NCBI RefSeq assembly: GCF_000299035.1
Contig: NZ_JH921518.1
Span: forward strand, 966,439-1,030,438
Length of the DNA: 64,000 bases
Origin: Bacillus bingmayongensis
Lineage (GTDB): Bacteria > Bacillota > Bacilli > Bacillales > Bacillaceae_G
Reading direction: 5' to 3'
In this document: positions 46,033-55,356 of the stretch, one piece after another
Layout: the number at the start of each line of letters is the position of its first letter
Position numbering within the stretch: the stretch's first letter is position 1
Program-made: the position numbers and the translations under genes
Notes under the pieces: model-generated
The model's database searches: none
Told to the model about the DNA's origin: nothing
Seen by the model: only the letters and a program-made list of their open reading frames with translations

Positions 46033-47918
46033 TGTACTACCTCCCCTTTTGTAGATAATTGAATCCATGGCACTTCTTTTAACTGCATTTCATCCAAGTT
46101 ATAATCAAACACTACCTTTTCATTTTGTTCACTTAATACGTTAAACCCGTGATTGGTATAAAGATCTTTTACAATGTGATTCTTTTTAGAAGGAATGTAA
46201 TTTCCAATTACTACATGTACTCCTTCGTTTTTTGCTTGTTTTAACACATGATTTAATACTACCGTTTCGATTCCTCTTGAGAAGACACGACAACTCATAA
46301 TAAAATTCGAAATATTCCAAACTTTTTCATCGTTTTTAATGATTTCTTCTACGAACACCACACCAACAATACCATTATCACCAAACTTATCAGATGATCT
46401 AAACCCAAAAACGTGATGCCCCGGAGTGTCGCCCATAGACTTGACTTCATTTTCCTGTAGTCGCTCAGTAGTCATATTAAATTGATTCGTTCTTTGTGTG
46501 AGCTGAGCTAAACGTGGAATGGTAAAGTTGTTTGGCTCAATAATTTCAACTTTAATATCTAGAGCCTCTAGATATTCTTCTATCGAATGAGACGTTTTCT
46601 TTAAGGTTTCTCTTTGCACAATTTGCTGATACTTTTCTTTTCGAGAATAATCTTCCTTTGTAAGAGAGATTGTATTAAACCACCCCTTATTTAATAGCTC
46701 TGAAATGTAATAAGATGGTTCTTTAGGCATATTCGGTACTTCTACATCAGGAAGATATGTTTTTACCATTTCTCGCTCAAATGGATTGTCATCAATGAAA
46801 ACTAAACTATTCATACCAATATTTAAATCATTAACGATTTCTTTAATATTCTCATGTTTAGGTTCCCAGTTAGAACACACCTTTACAAAGTCTTCCTCTT
46901 TTAAAACGGAATGCGGATGAGTATGGAACACTTCTTTTGCATTAGACCACTCATTTTTACTATTAATAGTTAATAGAACGCCTTGGTTTCCTAAAATTTG
47001 TATCGCCTTTTGGAATTCGTGATAGATATTACCTGGCTTTTCATCTGGACCTAAGTCGATTCCATGTACGCCAGCATCCCCAATAATTCCGCCCCAAAGA
47101 GTATTATCCAAATCTAGAACTAAGCACTTTTTCTGCAGCCCCAAAATTGAGCGATGTATTTTATGGATTTCTTCAGCAATCGCATGTAACAATTCTTGCG
47201 AAAAGCTCATTGATCCATAATAACGCATTTTATTATCCGTTACAGCTACTCCTAAATCTTGATAGAAAAGATCAATATCTAAGACAATCAATTGTTCATA
47301 GTGATCCATTAAGGATAATAAATGGCTATTTAAGTTCCTCCATAATTTACTTAGCTTCGCTTTTGTTTTATAGTCAATGACACTATGATGGGAAAGGCCT
47401 AATAATGGAATTGTATTTAATATGAATAATCCACCATTTAACTGTGTAAAGTTTTTAATTAAGTTCTCTAATTCATTTAATTTAAGCATGACAGTCGCTT
47501 CAATCTGTTCAATCGTGGAACTTAAACTGATTTCATTAAAAATACATCCTTCGTCAAGTAAACACACCGTCACATTAGGTTCTGATTTATAAAGTTCACT
47601 ATCTTTATTCATCAGTTCATATACATACTGATTATAAGGACTTACATAATTGTCTAAGAAGATAGAATCTTTAAAGGAAGCAAATCTTAAATAACTAATC
47701 AGGTCATCAGCAGTGAAGTTACTTACCAGCCCTACCTTTAACTTATGAAAGTCTGGGACCTGTTCCTTATCCAATTTCCTTAGTAAGAATCCGATTTTTT
47801 CCTTTGTTAATACAGCTTCTACATCTTGAAGGTCATGCAATATATTTGAAAATGTTTCTTGACTTGCGGGACTTTTGATAGACTCTTTTACTAATTTAAT
47901 TAACTCTTTATCATTCAT
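46029..47918 (-). CDS. FkbH-like glyceryl-ACP synthase (HAD-IIIC/GNAT-like)
   Basis: A 629-residue protein of the FkbH family, which dephosphorylates 1,3-bisphosphoglycerate and loads D-glycerate onto an ACP. The HAD motif CLVLDLDNTLWGGIIGDAGV (DxDxT), LTINSKNEWSNAKEVFH, SLVFIDDNPFEREMVKTYLP and the C-terminal FGDNGIVGVVFVEEIIKN / ISNFIMSCRVFSRGIETVVL blocks are all family hallmarks. An N-terminal region of about 250 residues (SGNH-like) is present, as in the long form. Start ATG 47918 follows AAAGGTGG. It links the pathway to glycolytic intermediates. Confidence 0.92.
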   Translation of the reverse strand: MNDKELIKLVKESIKSPASQETFSNILHDLQDVEAVLTKEKIGFLLRKLDKEQVPDFHKLKVGLVSNFTADDLISYLRFASFKDSIFLDNYVSPYNQYVYELMNKDSELYKSEPNVTVCLLDEGCIFNEISLSSTIEQIEATVMLKLNELENLIKNFTQLNGGLFILNTIPLLGLSHHSVIDYKTKAKLSKLWRNLNSHLLSLMDHYEQLIVLDIDLFYQDLGVAVTDNKMRYYGSMSFSQELLHAIAEEIHKIHRSILGLQKKCLVLDLDNTLWGGIIGDAGVHGIDLGPDEKPGNIYHEFQKAIQILGNQGVLLTINSKNEWSNAKEVFHTHPHSVLKEEDFVKVCSNWEPKHENIKEIVNDLNIGMNSLVFIDDNPFEREMVKTYLPDVEVPNMPKEPSYYISELLNKGWFNTISLTKEDYSRKEKYQQIVQRETLKKTSHSIEEYLEALDIKVEIIEPNNFTIPRLAQLTQRTNQFNMTTERLQENEVKSMGDTPGHHVFGFRSSDKFGDNGIVGVVFVEEIIKNDEKVWNISNFIMSCRVFSRGIETVVLNHVLKQAKNEGVHVVIGNYIPSKKNHIVKDLYTNHGFNVLSEQNEKVVFDYNLDEMQLKEVPWIQLSTKGEVVQ

Positions 47919-47930
47919 AGGGACCACCTT

Positions 47931-48980
47931 TTATACGTATTGTAAAACAAATCCTGTTTTTATCCATTTCGATGATTCTATTGCTACTCCAACTACTTTT
48001 TCACTCAATTTTATTTTTCCACTTAACTTTGCTAGCTGAACATAAGGTAAGGCATTTCCGTTATTTCCAGTTTCTTTTACACAATTCGTAGTTTTATCAA
48101 AATCCAATTCCGCATACTCTATAATTCTCTTAGTCATATTCCAACCTAATTGCGGAGGGAGGAAGTGATCTACTTCATCTTTTTCCCATTTGTTTTCTTC
48201 CAGTAATGTACTGAACATTTCCTTTGTTAAGGTAGGAACGTGTTCTTCAATGGCTTTATAATCTTCTTGAGCTGATGGATATTTCTTAGCAATTTGCCTT
48301 GCCGTCATTCCTTGCACATCAGAAGGAATATTCCCAATCCAATTCATTACCTGTGCAGGCTTACGATTCAACCCTTCGAATTTATTTGAAATTTGTAAGA
48401 ACTTAAAACCAGGTGCTTTTGTATTTTTACTCAGAATAGCTGCACCTGCACCATCTCCAAATAATACATAATTAATCAATTCTGAAGAACGCAGCTTTTT
48501 GAAATCTCTATTTAAATCCATATATTTGTTACATACATCTCCACCAACTACTAATGCATGTTTATAATCATTTGCTTTTAAAAACTGTTGTGCGACATCT
48601 AGTCCCTGTAACGCTCCTGAACACCCTGCTTGAATTTGATAGGTAGGGATTCCTTGCAAACCAAGTCTGTCAGCTAAAAGATTTACTGTCGCAGGCATTA
48701 AATGATCTGGAGTAGCTGTGGATAGTATAATAAGGTCAATTTCTTCTAAGGAGTGTAATGGGGATTTCTGAAAAGCATCCAAAGCAGCTTTTTCACATAG
48801 ATCAATTAAATCATAATCTATTTTTTTCTCTTCAAAGTTAATTGCATAATATCTAGATTCATTTCCAATAACATTTTCAATCCACTCAGCTCTTACACTC
48901 AATGTATCTTCCATGTCTTTATTTGTAATTGGCGTACCAGGTAAAAATGTTCCTAAACTAACAATTTTAATTTCATCCAC
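47931..48980 (-). CDS. KAS III (FabH)-like ketosynthase, Agg1 type, atypical His site
   Basis: A 349-residue thiolase-fold protein with the acyl Cys in QIQAGCSGALQGL (Cys120) and the Asn region ETGNNGNALPYVQLAK (about 306). Where FabH has the catalytic PHQ, this one has DHFLPPQLGW: Pro276 takes the place of His. FabH-like proteins of tetronate clusters join the glyceryl-ACP to the beta-ketoacyl chain instead of priming fatty acids; loss of the decarboxylation His would fit a non-decarboxylative condensation (inference). It is 12 bases before fkbH. Confidence 0.86.
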   Translation of the reverse strand: MDEIKIVSLGTFLPGTPITNKDMEDTLSVRAEWIENVIGNESRYYAINFEEKKIDYDLIDLCEKAALDAFQKSPLHSLEEIDLIILSTATPDHLMPATVNLLADRLGLQGIPTYQIQAGCSGALQGLDVAQQFLKANDYKHALVVGGDVCNKYMDLNRDFKKLRSSELINYVLFGDGAGAAILSKNTKAPGFKFLQISNKFEGLNRKPAQVMNWIGNIPSDVQGMTARQIAKKYPSAQEDYKAIEEHVPTLTKEMFSTLLEENKWEKDEVDHFLPPQLGWNMTKRIIEYAELDFDKTTNCVKETGNNGNALPYVQLAKLSGKIKLSEKVVGVAIESSKWIKTGFVLQYV

Positions 48981-48994
48981 CTTAGATTTCCTCC

Positions 48995-49738
48995 TTAAAT
49001 GACTGTCTCAATACCTGCACCAATATGAATGTTTTCTCCACCCATTGTTGGAACGGATGGCTCAACGAGCATATTCAAAGCAGGAACTAATTCTTGTAAT
49101 TTTAATAACCTTGGGCGTAGTGCAAATATCTCTAACTTCTTCTTTAATTCTTTTTTCGTTGCAGAATCAAAGTCGTTATCATAATATCCAAATGTCATGG
49201 CATTTACATTCAATTTGAATGCTGCTAACTCATGTGACATACATTTCATAAGAGAAATCTTTCCGTGATTTAGCATCGGAGAACTTGGGTAATATTCCGG
49301 ATATAATACATCGAAAATAAGTGGGAAGATTACCTTTCCTTCCTTCGCTTTAATCATTTGAGACGTGACAACTCGGCTAAACAAGTAGATTTTTTCAAAC
49401 ATTTCCTCAATCATTTTTTCTAAACCAATCGGATCTTTCTTAAAGTAACTTGTTTCATCAAGCATTTCATTTCCGTGAATTAAGGTATCGATTCTACCAA
49501 AGCGGCCAGCAATTTCTTCTACCTCTTTCTCTAAAGATTCAAAACAGATATGAGTATTACAGATAAGCATGTACTTTTCAAAGTTCATTCCTGTTTCTTC
49601 CAAGTGCTTTTTATACTTATTTTTCGCTTCTTCATTTTGAAAGTAAAAGATTACATTATAACCACGTTGTAAATAAAACTCCCCAATGAATTGATTAAAA
49701 GATTGTTCACAGTTTGTAATGAGTAAATTTTTCTCCAA
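48995..49738 (-). CDS. Degenerate SDR-fold protein (probably non-catalytic)
   Basis: A 247-residue Rossmann-fold protein of the short-chain dehydrogenase family, but the cofactor motif TGxxxGxG is replaced by LLITNCEQSFNQFIGE and the YxxxK site reads SPMLNHGKISLM, with no Tyr. NNAG is replaced by IHGNEML. It has the same length as the intact FabG next to it (49751), so a duplicated and decayed or repurposed partner subunit is likely, like the inactive KR-like partners of some type II systems. AGGAGGAAATC-type site (AAGGAGGAAATCTAAGG lies on the other side, in the KAS III gene leader). Confidence 0.72.
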   Translation of the reverse strand: MEKNLLITNCEQSFNQFIGEFYLQRGYNVIFYFQNEEAKNKYKKHLEETGMNFEKYMLICNTHICFESLEKEVEEIAGRFGRIDTLIHGNEMLDETSYFKKDPIGLEKMIEEMFEKIYLFSRVVTSQMIKAKEGKVIFPLIFDVLYPEYYPSSPMLNHGKISLMKCMSHELAAFKLNVNAMTFGYYDNDFDSATKKELKKKLEIFALRPRLLKLQELVPALNMLVEPSVPTMGGENIHIGAGIETVI

Positions 49739-49750
49739 CTGACTACCCTC

Positions 49751-50494
49751 CTATCTCAAAAATCCACCGTCTATTTTAAATACTGTACTAGTAAAATATG
49801 AATTCTCATCATCTGCCAAAAACATAACAGCATTTGCGATTTGTTCAGTTTGGCCTAATGCCTTTGTATTCGTATGATATAAAAAGTTACTTAGCTTATT
49901 ATCTGGCACATGCTGAATCATTTCTGTTTCAATCATCCCAGGAGCTACAGCATTAACCCTTATGCCATGCGTACTGTACAGTCTTGATAACATGCGTGTA
50001 AATCCTATAATAGCTCCTTTTGAGCATCCATAATTTGTTTGCGCTTCTCTTCCATTTACAGCACTTACTGAAACCATGTTAATGATGTTCCCACTTTTTT
50101 GTTTCACCATATACGGAATAACTTCATTACAGAAATGATATGTACCACCGAAATTTGTTTGGAAAACATCATTCCAATTAACTTCCTCGGTTTGAAATAT
50201 AAAATTATCTCGATTGATCCCTGCATTATTGACTAACACATCAATTTTCCCATGGTTATTCATAATGTCTTGGATCGTTTGGTGTACAAAATTTCTATCA
50301 TTTACTTCTCCTTTATAGAAATAAATTTCCTGCCCATATTTATTTAACTCATCTTGTATCTGATTGGCAGCCTTTTCACTTCGTGCATAAATCCCAACTA
50401 CTTTTGCACCGCTTTTTGCTAATTGGACTGCAATTTCTTTACCTATCCCTCTGGTCGCTCCTGTTACAATAACAACCTTATCTTTTAGAGTCAT
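49751..50494 (-). CDS. FabG-like 3-ketoacyl-ACP reductase
   Basis: A 247-residue classical SDR with every hallmark intact: VVIVTGATRGIGKEIAVQLA, DVLVNNAGINRDNF, MVSVSAVNGREAQTNYGCSK (Ser and YxxxK) and RVNAVAPGMIETEM. It uses NADPH by family rule (TGATRG with a following basic residue further on). It is 12 bases before the degenerate SDR gene and 70 after the ACP gene. It should reduce the beta-keto chain on the main ACP. Confidence 0.92.
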   Translation of the reverse strand: MTLKDKVVIVTGATRGIGKEIAVQLAKSGAKVVGIYARSEKAANQIQDELNKYGQEIYFYKGEVNDRNFVHQTIQDIMNNHGKIDVLVNNAGINRDNFIFQTEEVNWNDVFQTNFGGTYHFCNEVIPYMVKQKSGNIINMVSVSAVNGREAQTNYGCSKGAIIGFTRMLSRLYSTHGIRVNAVAPGMIETEMIQHVPDNKLSNFLYHTNTKALGQTEQIANAVMFLADDENSYFTSTVFKIDGGFLR

Positions 50495-50563
50495 TCTTCT
50501 TCCTCTCCCATGTTAAAGAATAACCTGTGAAGTTTACTGTTGCAGACTTCACAGGTCGAAAGT

Positions 50564-50845
50564 TTATACCGTCTGCAATAAACGCTCACTAATATAAGCT
50601 GCTAATGTTTCTACCGAACTAAATGTCTCACGTATTTTATCTTCAGGAAGACCCTGCATTTTAATTTGAAACTCTTCCTCAACTCCTGAAATCACATCTA
50701 ATGCTTCTACAGAATCTAATCCTAATCCATCTCCAAATAAAGCTTCATTATCACCGATTTCTTCTGCCGTAATATCTTCAAGCTCTAATCTCTCTACTAA
50801 GATTTTTTCCTTAATAATGTTTTTGATTTCTTGAATATTTTTCAT
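50564..50845 (-). CDS. Acyl carrier protein (chain-carrying)
   Basis: A 93-residue ACP with the phosphopantetheine attachment GDGLGLDSVEALDVI (Ser45), strongly acidic helix II (EALDVISGVEEEF), typical of type II PKS/FAS. GGAGGCAATTCAA lies before the ATG. It is separated from the ketosynthase by an AT-rich gap of about 85 bases that may allow separate translation levels. It probably carries the growing chain, with the ACP at 45793 carrying the glyceryl unit. Confidence 0.9.
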   Translation of the reverse strand: MKNIQEIKNIIKEKILVERLELEDITAEEIGDNEALFGDGLGLDSVEALDVISGVEEEFQIKMQGLPEDKIRETFSSVETLAAYISERLLQTV

Positions 50846-50929
50846 TTGAATTGCCTCCTAAATTTTTTTAAATTTATTTTTTAATTTTTTTTACTAAATT
50901 TATATCACTCTATCAAAGGTAATACATGC

Positions 50930-53224
50930 TTATTTAACTTTGCTTACTACAACAGCGGCATTATTACCATTTAAAGAGGTACTCACAATTAGACCCTTTG
51001 AAAACTTTGTAACATCTTGATTAAAATATTGATTCACAGCTTCTACATCCTTGATTGTTTCACCAAATAGTTCAGCTGCCACATATAAATGATTCAATGA
51101 ACTAGTAGACTCTAAATATCCTTTTGAATTAAAGCAGTGCTTTAATACATGATCCGCAACGTTTAATTCATTAAATAAATTTTCATAGATATCTATGTCC
51201 CTAGATAAACCATTTGAATTGTAGAAAATAAAATCAATTTCTCCGATAGGAACAGCTGAGTTTTCTAAGGCACTATCAATTGCCTTTTTCAAACTAACTG
51301 CATCACTTCCAAAGGTTAAGCCAGTCCCTATAATTTCTGCATAGGCTGCTTTTCCATCTAAATCATTAGATAGTACAAGACAACTACTTCCTTCAGCTAT
51401 TGGATATACACTTTCATTCAATCCAAGTGACTTATCTATTTCAGCCGATAAATCAGACAACTCATCACCTGATCCAATGAGACATTTTGAATGACCATTA
51501 TCCTTTATGAATTCATAGCCATATACAGCCCCAAAGAGACCATCATTCCCACCTGTACTAATGGAACTACTGAATCCGCGAATATTAAATTTCTTAGCAA
51601 CTTTTCCTGCTACTGAATTTAAAACCATGTCAGGAAAATAAATGCTACTAGCATATTCTAGACCTTTTTTCAGAATAGATTGAAAATACTTTTCAGAACT
51701 TTGCAAACTACCTCTAGCTGTTCCATAAATAAAAGCAGTATCTTCATTTTCTAAAGGTGTTTGTATCTCTGCATCTTTAAAGGCTTGATCAGCAGCAGCA
51801 ATACTATATTGCGCCAATGAATTCATCCTTCTTTCATATAAATCTTTATTATATTCTTTAAGACTAAAATCTAATTTAGCCGGAATATCTTCTTCTGAAA
51901 TCAATTTTTCTATAAGACTAGTTTGTTTTTCGGCAGATATTGTATTGCAATTCCCTAAGCCAGTAACATAGACTCTATTATCTGTATCAACTGATGATAC
52001 CGCTTGTCCATTCTCGGTATAGTCTTTCCAATTTCTTGATACAATAGATGCATTATGTCCACCAAAAGCGGAGTTGTTACACAAGAAATAAGTCGTCTTT
52101 TGCTTTTTCATCTCATTGGTGATCAGATTCGCATTTTCGCACCCTTCTCGCTTTTCTTGAAAGTTAATTGTAGCTGGCAATAAATCTTCCTGCATTAACA
52201 ATATGGACGTAGTATATTCTATAGATGCTGCAGCTCCTAAATTATGTCCGAAATAAGCCTTACTTGAACTAATCGGAATTTCTTTAAATTTCTCAACTCC
52301 AAAAACTCTTTCCAATCCAGATAATTCTGCGGTATCATTGGCTTTTGTGCCTGTTCCATGCGTATTAATATATTCGATTTGACTAGGTTGCAAAGAAGCT
52401 TGTTTTAATGCACGGATAACAGCATTTTTAATCCCTTCTCCTTCTGGATGCGGGGCTGTTTCATGATATGCATCACTACTAAGTCCATATCCACACACTT
52501 CTGCATAGATTTTTGCATTTCTCGCTAATGCATGATCTAGTGTTTCTAATACTACAAAAGCTGCTCCTTCTCCTAAACTAAGTCCATATGAAGTATTGTA
52601 TGGAGAACACGGAACTGAATTTAATGCACGTAGCGCATTAAAACCAGCATAAACCGATGAGGACATAGAATCTGATCCCCCTGCAATCATTACATCTGCA
52701 TAACCCTTCTGAACCATTTCAAAACCAAAACCAATCGCATTTCCACTAGCAGCACAAGCCGTATTGATTGTTACTACAGGCCCGCCTAAATCGAAATATT
52801 GGGCAACATGGTCTGCTTGATTAAAAAATGGGTATTTTTTCGTTTGTCCTGGATCTAACGACTCGATTGTTCCTTGCTCTTCTAATGAGTTCACACCTCC
52901 GTTACAAGTTCCTAAAGCTAGACCAACCCTATTAGAAGAAGTTTGATTCATCACCATACTTTCATGTAAAGCTTCTTTTATGGAAATGACCGCATACTGC
53001 ACACAAGGATCATACTTTTCGATCTCTTCTGGATTAAAATAATCCGCTGCATTATAATTTTTCACTTCAGCACCTATTTGACTAATAAACTTCTCTGTAT
53101 CAAACTTTCTGAGTGTATCAACCCCTGTTTGTCCTTTTTTCATTTGGTCAATTACTTCTTGTTTATTATGTCCTAAGGATGAAAGTATTCCGATACCTGT
53201 TACTACAACTCTATTCCGCGCCAA
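50930..53224 (-). CDS. Fused ketosynthase / chain-length-factor-like protein
   Basis: A 764-residue protein with two KAS II-like domains in one chain. Domain 1 (about 1-398) is a complete FabF-type ketosynthase: Cys157 in TINTACAASGNAI, His289 in INTHGTGTKAND, His327 in SKAYFGHNLGAA. Domain 2 (about 416-764, starting RVYVTGLGNCNTIS) has lost all of them: the Cys position is Gly559 in SISTGGNDGLFG and the last His region reads SKGYLESTSSL. This is the KS-alpha/KS-beta (CLF) arrangement of type II PKS, but fused. The start is TTG 53224 after GGGAGGGATAAGGT. Confidence 0.9.
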   Translation of the reverse strand: MARNRVVVTGIGILSSLGHNKQEVIDQMKKGQTGVDTLRKFDTEKFISQIGAEVKNYNAADYFNPEEIEKYDPCVQYAVISIKEALHESMVMNQTSSNRVGLALGTCNGGVNSLEEQGTIESLDPGQTKKYPFFNQADHVAQYFDLGGPVVTINTACAASGNAIGFGFEMVQKGYADVMIAGGSDSMSSSVYAGFNALRALNSVPCSPYNTSYGLSLGEGAAFVVLETLDHALARNAKIYAEVCGYGLSSDAYHETAPHPEGEGIKNAVIRALKQASLQPSQIEYINTHGTGTKANDTAELSGLERVFGVEKFKEIPISSSKAYFGHNLGAAASIEYTTSILLMQEDLLPATINFQEKREGCENANLITNEMKKQKTTYFLCNNSAFGGHNASIVSRNWKDYTENGQAVSSVDTDNRVYVTGLGNCNTISAEKQTSLIEKLISEEDIPAKLDFSLKEYNKDLYERRMNSLAQYSIAAADQAFKDAEIQTPLENEDTAFIYGTARGSLQSSEKYFQSILKKGLEYASSIYFPDMVLNSVAGKVAKKFNIRGFSSSISTGGNDGLFGAVYGYEFIKDNGHSKCLIGSGDELSDLSAEIDKSLGLNESVYPIAEGSSCLVLSNDLDGKAAYAEIIGTGLTFGSDAVSLKKAIDSALENSAVPIGEIDFIFYNSNGLSRDIDIYENLFNELNVADHVLKHCFNSKGYLESTSSLNHLYVAAELFGETIKDVEAVNQYFNQDVTKFSKGLIVSTSLNGNNAAVVVSKVK

Positions 53225-53237
53225 ACCTTATCCCTCC

Positions 53238-54284
53238 CTAAATATGATTCTCCAATTGAATGGCATATTGATTATTTTGGTATTGCTGCATAATTCTCGC
53301 TGGGATTAATTGTTGAATTTGTCCCATGTAATTTGGTGAACCATGAACATCATCAAATGTAATAAGATCTAAATTACTGATATGCTGCTTAATAAACGCC
53401 AATTCTGTAATTGGAATAATTTCATCCTTTAAACTGAACACATAAGTTATAGGAATTTTCAATCTATTAAGAGCGTTTACATCTATACTAAAATTCACAA
53501 GTTCCTTTCTTAACTCATCTTCTGTCAATTCACATACATGACTTAATGTCTTTCTAGTAACAGAAGGAATATCATGCCAGTTTTGATCAGCCAAATGGTA
53601 GAATTCATATAAAGGAGCACCTACTGTTACAATTCCTTTTATTCTACTATCTTGCAAAGCACATTGTATTCCTAATTGTCCCCCAAAGCTCATACCGACA
53701 TAATATGTATGATTAACATCCACCTCATTTTGAAAATGATCTAATATTTCTTGGAGCATCCTATACGAATCTGCTCTAAAAGGTATTGTATTTTCTCCTA
53801 CTTTAGGAAATTCCGTAACAATAACTGAAAACCCTAACTTAGGCCCTACCTCCAAAAACTTATACCATTGTTCTTTAATGGAAACGATACCGCCCATTAC
53901 GATTAACAAAGGCTTTGCTTTATCAAGGTTTGAGGTATATACTTTACATTTTCTACTTTCCAGCTGTAACCATTCCTGTTTAATATCCGTTTGAGATACA
54001 TAGGTGTTAAAGTTTTCTAGTAAACTATCATATACTTTCTTTTGAGTTTCATTACTAACATACGGGAACCGAGCGAAGTTAAAACACTGTATCGCTTCTA
54101 ACTTATCTTGGCTTAAAACTCTATTTCCTTCTTGTAACCATTCATACTCCCATGATCCTTTTGTTTCAGTATTATAAGAAGAAATACGACTCAGTACTTC
54201 AAGCGGAAACGTATACTGTAAATTTTGGGATTTAATATGCAACTCTACAAATTGTTTTAATTCTTCGAGATATTGTTTGCTCAT
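53238..54284 (-). CDS. Alpha/beta hydrolase (Agg5/FrsA-like)
   Basis: A 348-residue alpha/beta-hydrolase with a long N-terminal helical domain (about 150 residues) before the catalytic core. The nucleophile elbow is YVGMSFGGQLGIQ (Ser), the acid is in FSLKDEIIP, and the His is in DDVHGSPNYMG. Hydrolases of this shape (Agg5) eliminate acetate from the acetylated tetronate to give the exocyclic double bond; the E2-like acyltransferase encoded at 45039 would make the substrate. TAGGAGGTCAC precedes the ATG. Alternatives: a thioesterase or esterase. Confidence 0.78.
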   Translation of the reverse strand: MSKQYLEELKQFVELHIKSQNLQYTFPLEVLSRISSYNTETKGSWEYEWLQEGNRVLSQDKLEAIQCFNFARFPYVSNETQKKVYDSLLENFNTYVSQTDIKQEWLQLESRKCKVYTSNLDKAKPLLIVMGGIVSIKEQWYKFLEVGPKLGFSVIVTEFPKVGENTIPFRADSYRMLQEILDHFQNEVDVNHTYYVGMSFGGQLGIQCALQDSRIKGIVTVGAPLYEFYHLADQNWHDIPSVTRKTLSHVCELTEDELRKELVNFSIDVNALNRLKIPITYVFSLKDEIIPITELAFIKQHISNLDLITFDDVHGSPNYMGQIQQLIPARIMQQYQNNQYAIQLENHI

Positions 54285-54303
54285 GTGACCTCCTACTTTT
54301 CAT

Positions 54304-55020
54304 CTAAGTGTGTACCAATTGATATTTTTCAAGTTGTGAGCAAATTTGTTTAGCCAAAAACTCCTGTTGCTCATTGATAAAGAAGTGACCACCATCCACC
54401 GTTATAACCTGCACTTCCTTACTTGTTAACTCTGACCACTTATCCCATTCATTGTTAGTAAGAGGGTCCTCTGTTCCATTAATTATTGTGATTGGAGTAT
54501 CTAACCTTTCACCTGCTTTCTGGTACCTATAGGAACCTATCATATGTAAGTCTGCTTTAATAATAGGAAGATAGATTTTAGCAAAGTACGGATTCTCTAT
54601 TACATCAATGGGAGTTCCTCCTAATGCTTTAATCCTTTTTATTACTTCAGCATTACTCTTACTTACATCTACTAGTGAATCATTTTCATATTGATAAGGA
54701 AGTCGAGTTCCTGTTAAAAACACATGTTTTAACGAAAACCCTTGTCTTTCTAGTAGGTGTGCAAGTTCAAAACTTAATAAACTCCCCATACTATGGCCAA
54801 ACAAGGAAAACTCTTCGTGTTTATCACTCAAGTGCTGCTTAATTATAGAAATTAAATCTTGGCAGCCTTTCTCAAAATCGTATATCAATTCTTTTAACAA
54901 GCGTTTTCCGCGACCTGGAAGTTCTAATGGAATAACTTCCAATTGATTATTTAACAATTTTGCCAATGACTGAAACACCTTAGCTGATCCACCAGCGTAA
55001 TGGATGCAAAATAATTTCAT
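54304..55020 (-). CDS. Type II thioesterase
   Basis: A 238-residue GrsT-type external thioesterase that clears stalled or mis-loaded acyl groups from carrier proteins. It starts MKLFCIHYAGGSAKVFQSLA at ATG 55020, preceded by GAAGGAAGG; in-frame codons up to 55107 are not typical of the family. The catalytic Ser lies in LFGHSMGSLLSFEL, the Asp in INGTEDPLT and the His in VDGGHFFINE. It is the first enzyme gene of the operon, 336 bases after the small peptide ORF, and overlaps no neighbour. Confidence 0.9.
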   Translation of the reverse strand: MKLFCIHYAGGSAKVFQSLAKLLNNQLEVIPLELPGRGKRLLKELIYDFEKGCQDLISIIKQHLSDKHEEFSLFGHSMGSLLSFELAHLLERQGFSLKHVFLTGTRLPYQYENDSLVDVSKSNAEVIKRIKALGGTPIDVIENPYFAKIYLPIIKADLHMIGSYRYQKAGERLDTPITIINGTEDPLTNNEWDKWSELTSKEVQVITVDGGHFFINEQQEFLAKQICSQLEKYQLVHT

Positions 55021-55356
55021 ACATTTCCTTCCTTCAATTTCATTTTGCATAAGTCTTTCTACATGTATCTTGCTGTATGCAAAGTGCTGAACTATATCAT
55101 TTATCACTTATGCAATTCTTAGTTTCTTCCATTTTTAGTAGCTTCAATTCTATGAATCAATATATGAAAAGGATTTTTTCCTAATGTTTGTACTTGCTTT
55201 CGCCTTCTTTCTATAAGTTAATGTTTTATCTTTAAGTTCGAGTAGCACAACATTTTTAACATTTAGATTAGAGAGAGTTTATAAGCTCTTCGAAGTCTTA
55301 AAGATTTTTGATCCTCTACTGATATTCTTTTTTTATTTTTGCTAACACAGTCGTTT
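55021..55356 (-). other. Leader between peptide ORF and thioesterase gene
   Basis: AT-rich, no further ORF that I can support. AAGTTAATGTTTTA (about 55216) and CAACATTTTTAACA (about 55252) resemble degenerate halves of the operator motif found at 55527-55865. A weak AGGAAAAAATCCTTTT hairpin could attenuate read-through into the operon. Confidence 0.35.

Noticed and set aside
36225-53224. Ordinary second fatty-acid synthesis locus
   Set aside because: FkbH, stand-alone E2-like acyltransferase, CLF-like fused domain, type II thioesterase and flavin tailoring enzymes are not part of fatty-acid synthesis; FabD and FabI are missing.
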